A stretch of 64,000 nt of DNA from an uncultured Methanolobus sp. GTDB lineage: Archaea; Halobacteriota; Methanosarcinia; Methanosarcinales; Methanosarcinaceae. Shown here in pieces: positions 59,286-64,000 of this stretch. The DNA lies in the NCBI RefSeq assembly GCF_963665675.1, contig NZ_OY762426.1, forward strand, positions 2,232,001 through 2,296,000, given 5' to 3'. The notes beneath the pieces are model-generated. The model searched no databases and was not told the DNA's origin. It saw only the letters and a program-made list of their open reading frames with translations. Position 1 is the stretch's first letter. Each line of letters begins with the position of its first letter. Both the position numbers and the translations under genes were made by a program.

Positions 59286-59637
59286 TATTTAACCTCTGTT
59301 ACTTTTGGCGTGGAGGTAAAATAAAAACGCACATCTATTGAACTATTGGATTCGCGTTTTTGTGCGTATCCCATTATTCCCACGTGCCCGTGTTATTATA
59401 TATCACAACTAGTATATATGTGCTGAATATTTACTAACACATATATGCATAATAGATTATACAAATGTTATTTTTTTTATTATTAAATTGTTTATCTATA
59501 TTGTTGACATGCTGCCCCTACACTATTTACTGACAATTATTGAAGGCACCGTCTTTCTGCAAAACATTGTGCTCTTTAGTGTTTGAAAGATTCAAAAAAG
59601 TAAATACAATTAACTGGAACTATGTAAAGTTTTTGAA
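59286..59637. other. Intergenic region between DUF4430 gene and tRNA-Arg
   Basis: No gene is seen. A 7-bp inverted repeat ACGCACA (59327-59333) / TGTGCGT (59361-59367) lies just upstream of the DUF4430 gene and could be a leader hairpin or operator. AT-rich promoter-like sequence (TTATATATCACAACTAG) lies near 59394. Confidence 0.4.
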
Positions 59638-59709
59638 CGAACCTGCCGGGACTTGAACCCGGGTTCTAAGCTCCGGAGGCTTAAGTGATATCCGCTACAC
59701 TACAGGTCC
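59638..59709 (-). tRNA. tRNA-Arg (anticodon CCG)
   Basis: On the minus strand GGACCTG pairs with CAGGTTC (one G-U), the anticodon arm TAAGC-CTCCGGA-GCTTA gives CCG, and the T arm is CCGGGTTCAAGTCCCGG. The discriminator is G and CCA is not encoded. 72 nt. Structure is complete. Confidence 0.93.
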
Positions 59710-59853
59710 GCATTTATTTTTAGTTTTGAACTTAAACTCATTTTGCATGTTTCTCATTGGAGATAAATATAGTGTTGGTGTTCAATGGCTTTTCTGCACA
59801 GACTTATCCGGGATTATCTATTGTTAGTCAATGCACGAACGTTATTCTTATAT

Positions 59854-59890
59854 ATCACAATTGTGTATTAGGTATAATCACAATTGTGAT
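59854..59890. promoter_or_regulatory. Paired CACAATTGTG palindromes, putative operator
   Basis: ATCACAATTGTGTA (59854-59867) and the perfect palindrome ATCACAATTGTGAT (59877-59890) are centred 23 bases apart. The first touches a TATA-like TTATATAT (59848-59855) and the second lies where transcription would begin. A third copy lies at 60683 before the HTH regulator gene. This fits repression of the sulfur-carrier transcript by that regulator; inference. Confidence 0.6.
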
Positions 59891-59913
59891 TTGGCAACTG
59901 ACTGCCAATTACC

Positions 59914-60025
59914 AGGTTATTGGAGCGGCAAAATTATCTTCTGTAAAGTGATGTCGTCCCGGTTCGAATCCGGGCCCTGGCTTGAGGTTTAACCTCAATC
60001 CCCCGCAGGAGTCTTCCGGCTCCTG
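59914..60025 (+). other. tRNA-like 3' half followed by two hairpins, leader of the sulfur-carrier gene
   Basis: The T-arm CCCGGTTCGAATCCGGG and acceptor-like CCCTGGC are textbook tRNA 3' parts, preceded by an arm with loop CTGTAAA (a Tyr-like GTA anticodon if real). The 5' half (GCCAATTACCAGG...) does not form a proper acceptor or D arm. Two perfect hairpins follow: TTGAGGTT-T-AACCTCAA and GCAGGAG-TCTTCCGG-CTCCTGC. It may be a tRNA pseudogene, an integration scar or a structured leader. Confidence 0.5.
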
Positions 60026-60093
60026 CAGAAAAACGTCTACTCCAAACACCATCCAAACCACTACCATTTCTATTTTTTCAAGAGGGTAAAGAC

Positions 60094-60288
60094 ATGAAAG
60101 TAAGACTTCCAAATGGTGATATCCAGGAACTGGCAATAGGTCCGTTAACAGCAGAGGAATTGCTGCGTTATCTGGACATAAGTCTGGGTGAGGTTCTGGT
60201 ATCAAAGAATAAGTGCATTATTCCGGAAGACGCAATTCTCGAAAGTAGCGACAATGTGCGAATAATGCAGGTTGTGTTCGGAGGCTAA
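60094..60288 (+). CDS. Ubiquitin-like sulfur carrier protein (SAMP/ThiS/MoaD type)
   Basis: A 64-residue beta-grasp protein starting KVRLPNGDIQELAIG and ending VVFGG; the C-terminal Gly-Gly is the site adenylated by E1-like enzymes and then thiocarboxylated or conjugated. The E1-like gene at 60874 is the likely partner. It may supply sulfur for thiamine, molybdopterin or tRNA thiolation, or tag proteins as SAMPs do. GAGGGTAAAG precedes the ATG. Confidence 0.82.
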   Translation: MKVRLPNGDIQELAIGPLTAEELLRYLDISLGEVLVSKNKCIIPEDAILESSDNVRIMQVVFGG

Positions 60289-60330
60289 AACTTCCGATAG
60301 TCGATTTCAATTTTAAAGAGTTAGAGAGCG

Positions 60331-60645
60331 TTAATGGTCATTAGCACATTGATGACCTTCTTCTCTAAGCTGTTTACATATTTCGCATATTCTCAAAGCA
60401 AGGTCATCTACCCTGTTTTCCTTCATGTCTTCAGCAAGCTCACGGATGGATACTTTAACATCCTCTTCAAGAACAATTCTGTATCCTCTTTTCTTGGACA
60501 GGTACTGGGAAACTGCTGAAGGTGCCATATCAAGTTCTTTGGCTATTTCCTGCTGTGACAGTCCGCAATTGAGAAGTTCTTCCGCAATGGCTGCTCTGAT
60601 AGCGGGCAGCACGTCCCAGACAATCATCTGACATGGTAATTTCAT
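60331..60645 (-). CDS. HTH transcriptional regulator (COG2522-like) with C-terminal Cys motif
   Basis: A 104-residue protein. MKLPCQMIVWDVLPAIRAAI is the characteristic start of this archaeal regulator family; the XRE-like helix-turn-helix LSQQEIAKELDMAPSAVSQYLS is at about residues 29-50. CEICKQLREEGHQC at the C-terminus may bind metal or sense redox. GGGA lies eight bases before ATG 60645. A TCACAATTGTGA palindrome (60683-60694) lies 38 bases upstream, downstream of a TATA-like TTTAATATTAA, consistent with autoregulation. It sits between the sulfur carrier and its E1. Confidence 0.82.
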   Translation of the reverse strand: MKLPCQMIVWDVLPAIRAAIAEELLNCGLSQQEIAKELDMAPSAVSQYLSKKRGYRIVLEEDVKVSIRELAEDMKENRVDDLALRICEICKQLREEGHQCANDH

Positions 60646-60682
60646 AGTCATTCCCTTTTGTGTCAATTTTCAAAACAAAATC

Positions 60683-60694
60683 TCACAATTGTGA
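60683..60694. promoter_or_regulatory. TCACAATTGTGA palindrome before the HTH gene
   Basis: Perfect 12-bp palindrome matching the pair at 59854-59890. It lies at the expected transcription start of the HTH gene on the minus strand, as expected for an autorepressor site. Confidence 0.55.
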
Positions 60695-60873
60695 ATATGC
60701 TTTTAATATTAAATACATTTTCTTGACAGGCCAACTGAGATTCTACAGGCAATATTTGAAGTTCCGACCTCTGCACTTATATTGCTTGATTACTTATGAA
60801 GCTATACACTTTATTTCGTTATTGATATTCAAATCAGGACCAAATCCACAGAATCCAGAATAGGGTCTTTTCT

Positions 60874-61623
60874 ATGTTAAGCGACAATGAACTAGAACGG
60901 TACAGCAGGCAGATAATGCTTTTTGGTGAAGACGGCCAGAAGCGATTAAATGATGCTACCGTATTTGTAGCAGGTGCCGGAGGACTCGGCTGTCCCGTTG
61001 CTTTGTATCTTGCAGTTGCAGGGATAGGTCATTTGAGAATCGCAGATAAGGATATTGTGGAGAAAACAAATCTTAACCGCCAGATTCTGCACTGGGAGCG
61101 GGATGTCGGCAAAGAAAAGGTTACTTCTGTGGAAGAAAAAATCAGACAGATAAATCCCCACATAGAAATCCAGACATTTCACCTGACAATTGATGAATCC
61201 AATATAATGGAACTGGTTGATGATGCGGACATAATAGTCGATGCAATGGACAATTATCCCATTCGTTATCTTCTGAATAAGGTTGCCCATGAAAAAGGTA
61301 TTCCTCTTGTTCATGGAGCAATCCGTGGATTTGATGGTCAGGCAATGACGATAATCCCAGGAGAAAGTGCATGTTTTAATTGTGTGTTTCCTTCTGAACC
61401 TCCTTCTGAACCGTTTCCAGTGGTAGGTGTGACACCTGGAATAATTGCCATGATCCAGGCTAATGAAGTTATTAAATATCTTCTTGGAGAAGGTAAACTC
61501 TTAACAGACCGGTTGTTGATATGGGATGGCCTGAGTTCTGAGATGGAGTACCTGCGTGTGGCGAAAAGACAGGACTGTAAGATATGTGGCACTGATGCCG
61601 GTTCTGCAGATAAGTCCGAGTGA
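60874..61623 (+). CDS. E1-like adenylyltransferase (MoeB/ThiF/UbaA family)
   Basis: A 249-residue enzyme. It shows the ATP loop GAGGLGCPVALYLA (about 30-43), DKDIVEKTNLNRQ (about 58-70) and VDAMDNYPIRYLLN (about 122-135), plus zinc Cys pairs CFNC (about 166-169) and CKIC (about 236-239). The catalytic Cys usually found just before the GV-G-xxG-IQAxExIK helix appears absent; the region reads EPFPVVGVTPGIIAMIQANEVIK. It may therefore adenylate the carrier without forming a thioester. The sulfur carrier at 60094 is the probable substrate. Confidence 0.87.
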   Translation: MLSDNELERYSRQIMLFGEDGQKRLNDATVFVAGAGGLGCPVALYLAVAGIGHLRIADKDIVEKTNLNRQILHWERDVGKEKVTSVEEKIRQINPHIEIQTFHLTIDESNIMELVDDADIIVDAMDNYPIRYLLNKVAHEKGIPLVHGAIRGFDGQAMTIIPGESACFNCVFPSEPPSEPFPVVGVTPGIIAMIQANEVIKYLLGEGKLLTDRLLIWDGLSSEMEYLRVAKRQDCKICGTDAGSADKSE

Positions 61624-62152
61624 TTATCACACTTAATGACTTTAGATGATCTCTATAGAGCCGCCCATTTGCTTGTTTTTAATATAGGGTCCTTTAGAAC
61701 TGACACTCAAATAAAGGGAGTACATACCTTATTTTTCATTGCAAATATGCTGTAAGTGCTCCCCCACAAAAAGTACATTTTTAAAGCTGCTTAATTTTCA
61801 AAATAAAGACTATTTATATTTGAATTGGAAAATAAAGTGCCAATTTCCCTTAAATTCATTCCATATTATAAGTTTTATAAGACCGTCTATTGATTGCGTT
61901 TTCATAAAAACAAAAAAGTATGAGAATAAAGGGCTATTAAACTTTTAATGCCATAATGATTCATTATTATAGTACAATTTATTAAATAAACGGATTAAAT
62001 TATGTATTTTAGTTAGGAGAGTTTAAATAAATACTGATATAAAGAAAATAAGGATTGTTATAACTGGAAATGAATGTCATTTTGAAAGGGGCCTATTTTA
62101 ATAATAATTTTATATCATGGAAACCGATATTAACTGGCAAATGGGGTATGGT
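61624..62152. other. Long AT-rich leader region before the corrinoid protein gene
   Basis: About 500 bases without a credible gene. A TATA-like TTATTATAGTAC lies near 61963-61974, which would leave a leader of 130 bases or more. Long untranslated leaders are known for methanogen methyltransferase operons. No strong hairpin or repeat was recognised. Confidence 0.45.
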
Positions 62153-62794
62153 ATGGCGGCTGATACAACTAATATACTAAAATTTGAAGAAGCACTTCTA
62201 TCACTAAACAGTGTAGCTGCACAAAACATAATATCTAGTGCATTTACTGAAGATAATGCTTTTGAAATTATCAATGATATAATTGCTCCTGTTCTTGAAA
62301 AAATTGGTGACATGTGGGTTTGCGGGGATATTGCATTGTCACAGGAGTACATGGCAGGTAAAATGTGCGAAGAGATTGTGGAAATGCTACTACCCTCGGA
62401 CGCTCCTGCCAGAAAAGATACGCCTGTTATAGGCATCACAACCCTGGGTGATGAACACATGCTGGGGAAACGTATTGTAACATCTTTTATCAGGGCAAGC
62501 GGATTCAACATTCATGATTACGGTGAAATGGGGCCTGAAAATGTTGCCATGAAGGTGGAAGAAGATGGTGTTGATGTACTGATGGTCTCTACTCTAATGC
62601 TTAATCTTGCCTATGATGTTAAAAAGCTCAGGGAAATATTCGATCGGAAAAATATCGGTGCCAGGATCATAGTTGGTGGTGCACCTTTTTTGTTTGACCG
62701 TAATCTCTGGAAAGAGGTTGGTGCTGATGCCATGGCTGTAGATGCCATGGAATCCATTAGTAAGATACATGATGTTCTGGAGTATTCAAAATGA
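62153..62794 (+). CDS. Corrinoid protein (MtaC/MtbC-like, B12-binding)
   Basis: About 213 residues with an N-terminal helical cap (IISSAFTEDNAFEIINDIIAPVLEKIGDMW) and a B12-binding Rossmann domain: GDEHMLGKRIV contains the DxHxxG motif whose His ligates cobalt (about residue 102), followed by GGAPF (about 182). It carries methyl groups between a substrate-specific methyltransferase and the CoM methyltransferase. ATG 62153 has GGGGT upstream; ATG 62117 would add 12 residues. It overlaps the next gene by four bases (ATGA). Confidence 0.85.
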   Translation: MAADTTNILKFEEALLSLNSVAAQNIISSAFTEDNAFEIINDIIAPVLEKIGDMWVCGDIALSQEYMAGKMCEEIVEMLLPSDAPARKDTPVIGITTLGDEHMLGKRIVTSFIRASGFNIHDYGEMGPENVAMKVEEDGVDVLMVSTLMLNLAYDVKKLREIFDRKNIGARIIVGGAPFLFDRNLWKEVGADAMAVDAMESISKIHDVLEYSK

Positions 62795-63825
62795 GTTGCG
62801 GTGAAATATCTCCCATGGAAAGGGTACTGACAGCAATCAGTCATAAGGAACCGGACAGGGTTCCTTTTTTCCTGCTTCTGGCAACCCAGGGTTCAAGGGA
62901 ATTCAATGTATCGATTGAGGAATATTTTTCAAAACCTGAAATGGTTGCAGAGGCCCAGGTAAGAATGCAGCAAAAGTATGGCCATGACTGTTATTATTCA
63001 TTCTATTATGCATCCCTTGAACTCGAAGCGTGGGGTGTTGAGTCTGTTTTCTATACCAATGCAGCACCTAATTCAGGAAGGCCTATTATAAGGGATTTTG
63101 AAGATATATCCTCACTGGAAGCACCGGATGTCTTTGAATCTGCACCGCTGCAGAAGGTTATGAAAACGACATCTCTCATAAAGGAACATGCCGGTGAGGA
63201 AATTCCCATATTAGGTGTGGTTATGTCACCATTTGCATTGCCTACTATGCAGATGGGTTTTGAGCATTATTTCGATCTGATCTACGGGGAGCCTGAGATT
63301 TTTGAGGAATTGATGAGGGTCAACGAAGAGTTCTGTGTCCAGTGGGCCAATGCCCAGTTAGAAGCAGGTGCAACAGCTGTCTGCTATTTTGACCCTGTAT
63401 CATCATCGACGATAATTCCTCCTGATCTTTACAGGAAAACCGGATTTAAAGTTGCCAGAAGAACGATTCCCAGAATAAAAGGTCCTACTGCAACTCACAT
63501 GGCATCCGGCAGGTGCCTTCCGATAATCGATGACATTGCAGAGACAGGAACAGCTATAATCTGTACTAGCGTACTTGAAGATCTTGCGGAGATGAAAGCG
63601 GTCTGCAAGGGAAAATTGTCTGTCCTTGGCAATCTGAATGGTGTAGAAATGCGGCGCTGGTCCGAGCACGAAACAGAAGATAAAGTGATGGAAGCTATCC
63701 GGAAAGCTGCTGAAGGGGGCGGTTATATTCTCTCGGATAACCACGGTGAAATCCCATATACTGTCCCTTCTGAAGTGATTATGAATATATCAAAGTCCGT
63801 AAAAAAATGGGGTCAATACAGGTAA
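62791..63825 (+). CDS. MtaA/MtbA/UroD-family methyltransferase with altered zinc ligands
   Basis: A 344-residue uroporphyrinogen-decarboxylase-fold protein like the methylcobamide:coenzyme M methyltransferases: PMERVLTAISHKEPDRVPF at the start, GAVCYFDP-like core, and GNLNGVEMRRW (about 276). Known MtaA/MtbA proteins bind zinc through HxC and a later Cys in a GCG-like turn. Here the first reads THMASGRC (about 231) and the second SDNHGEIP (about 315), so His replaces the last Cys and the HxC is changed. It may act as a substrate-specific methyltransferase rather than on coenzyme M. Starts in an ATGA overlap with the corrinoid gene. Confidence 0.82.
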   Translation: MSCGEISPMERVLTAISHKEPDRVPFFLLLATQGSREFNVSIEEYFSKPEMVAEAQVRMQQKYGHDCYYSFYYASLELEAWGVESVFYTNAAPNSGRPIIRDFEDISSLEAPDVFESAPLQKVMKTTSLIKEHAGEEIPILGVVMSPFALPTMQMGFEHYFDLIYGEPEIFEELMRVNEEFCVQWANAQLEAGATAVCYFDPVSSSTIIPPDLYRKTGFKVARRTIPRIKGPTATHMASGRCLPIIDDIAETGTAIICTSVLEDLAEMKAVCKGKLSVLGNLNGVEMRRWSEHETEDKVMEAIRKAAEGGGYILSDNHGEIPYTVPSEVIMNISKSVKKWGQYR

Positions 63826-63830
63826 AATAT

Positions 63831-64000
63831 ATGGTTTATGATCATTACCTTCTTGCACCGGAACATCTTCAAAAGGAAATAGAAGAAGTGTTTTCCGATG
63901 AAATTGAGCTTAGAGGAATAAAATCTGTATTTTATTCTCCGTCACAGGACGTAAGTAATCCCGAAAATGTTCTTAGTATGGTAAGGGATCTTTATTGCGA
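63831..64000 (+). CDS. Unrecognised gene, cut by the window end
   Basis: The frame from ATG 63831 (or 63807, overlapping the previous stop) is open to the window edge: MVYDHYLLAPEHLQKEIEEV and onward. The sequence is protein-like and lies five bases after the methyltransferase stop, so it is the third gene of this operon. The family cannot be named from 56 residues; a further component of the same methyl-transfer system is likely. Confidence 0.6.
   Translation, partial: MVYDHYLLAPEHLQKEIEEVFSDEIELRGIKSVFYSPSQDVSNPENVLSMVRDLYC

Noticed and set aside
59909..60205. 98-codon minus-strand frame
   Set aside because: It is the antisense of the tRNA-like T-arm (giving a GFEPG string) and of the sulfur-carrier gene.
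61739..61948. 69-codon frame before the corrinoid gene
   Set aside because: Low-complexity AT-rich sequence with no ribosome site or family signal.

Overview
The window reads as chromosomal DNA of a methylotrophic methanogen of the Methanosarcinaceae (Methanolobus/Methanococcoides-like; the genus is a guess). Support comes from CDP-archaeol synthase, a corrinoid protein next to a MtaA/MtbA-type methyltransferase, two PEF-CTERM surface proteins, split CcmF cytochrome c maturation proteins, a DUF2769 protein, an archaeal DUF234 ATPase, archaeal TATA boxes with GGTGA/GGAGG ribosome sites, and many multidomain sensor kinases.

Layout. 1-8 kb: exodeoxyribonuclease VII (xseA end, xseB), two SAM methyltransferases, split ccmF (C-terminal half encoded first), carS, pyrE, purD, argF and tRNA-Leu(CAG). 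8.4-11 kb: an AT-rich accessory patch behind the tRNA, with an unknown membrane protein, three short gene remnants, an ORF6N/PLD-like protein and a flavoprotein. 11.5-16 kb: metallophosphoesterase, thrC, DUF2769, a PEF-CTERM protein, a hairpin-rich gap and a PsiE-like protein. 16-18 kb: a chemoreceptor pseudogene broken by a MITE and by further lesions. 18-31 kb: glutamine amidotransferase, PHP phosphoesterase, glnK-amt, purB, a phosphorelay sensor kinase, uvrA and a PKD protein. 31.6-35 kb: flavodoxin with a Cys-rich partner, a seven-repeat LVIVD surface protein, a toxin-antitoxin relic and a membrane gene interrupted by a second MITE. 35-48 kb: a 1015-residue FAD/Fe-S oxidoreductase with a Met/Pro tail, pyruvate kinase, a PhnD-sensor kinase, a redox cluster (GXGXG protein, ferredoxin, broken CGGC gene, small sulfite-reductase-like protein, divergent HxlR regulator), PspC, PEBP lipoprotein and glycerate kinase. 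48-58 kb: a bacterial-type monomeric isocitrate dehydrogenase with its own bacterial-style terminator, lying directly against the last 26 codons of a dimeric-type IDH/IPMDH; an ATPase; a citrate/homocitrate-synthase-like enzyme; ACT regulator; FAD reductase; HAD phosphatase; alpha/beta hydrolase. 58-64 kb: DUF4430 protein, tRNA-Arg(CCG), a ubiquitin-like sulfur carrier + HTH regulator + E1-like enzyme group sharing a TCACAATTGTGA palindrome, then a methyltransferase operon that runs off the end.

Best leads are: (i) two MITE families with 8-bp target duplications and reconstructable victim genes; (ii) apparent in-place replacement of isocitrate dehydrogenase; (iii) the sulfur-carrier/E1 locus with repeated operators and a tRNA-like, hairpin-rich leader; (iv) the Met/Pro-rich tail on the HdrD-like oxidoreductase; (v) a methyltransferase with altered zinc ligands. 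No transposase, CRISPR array or complete prophage was seen.
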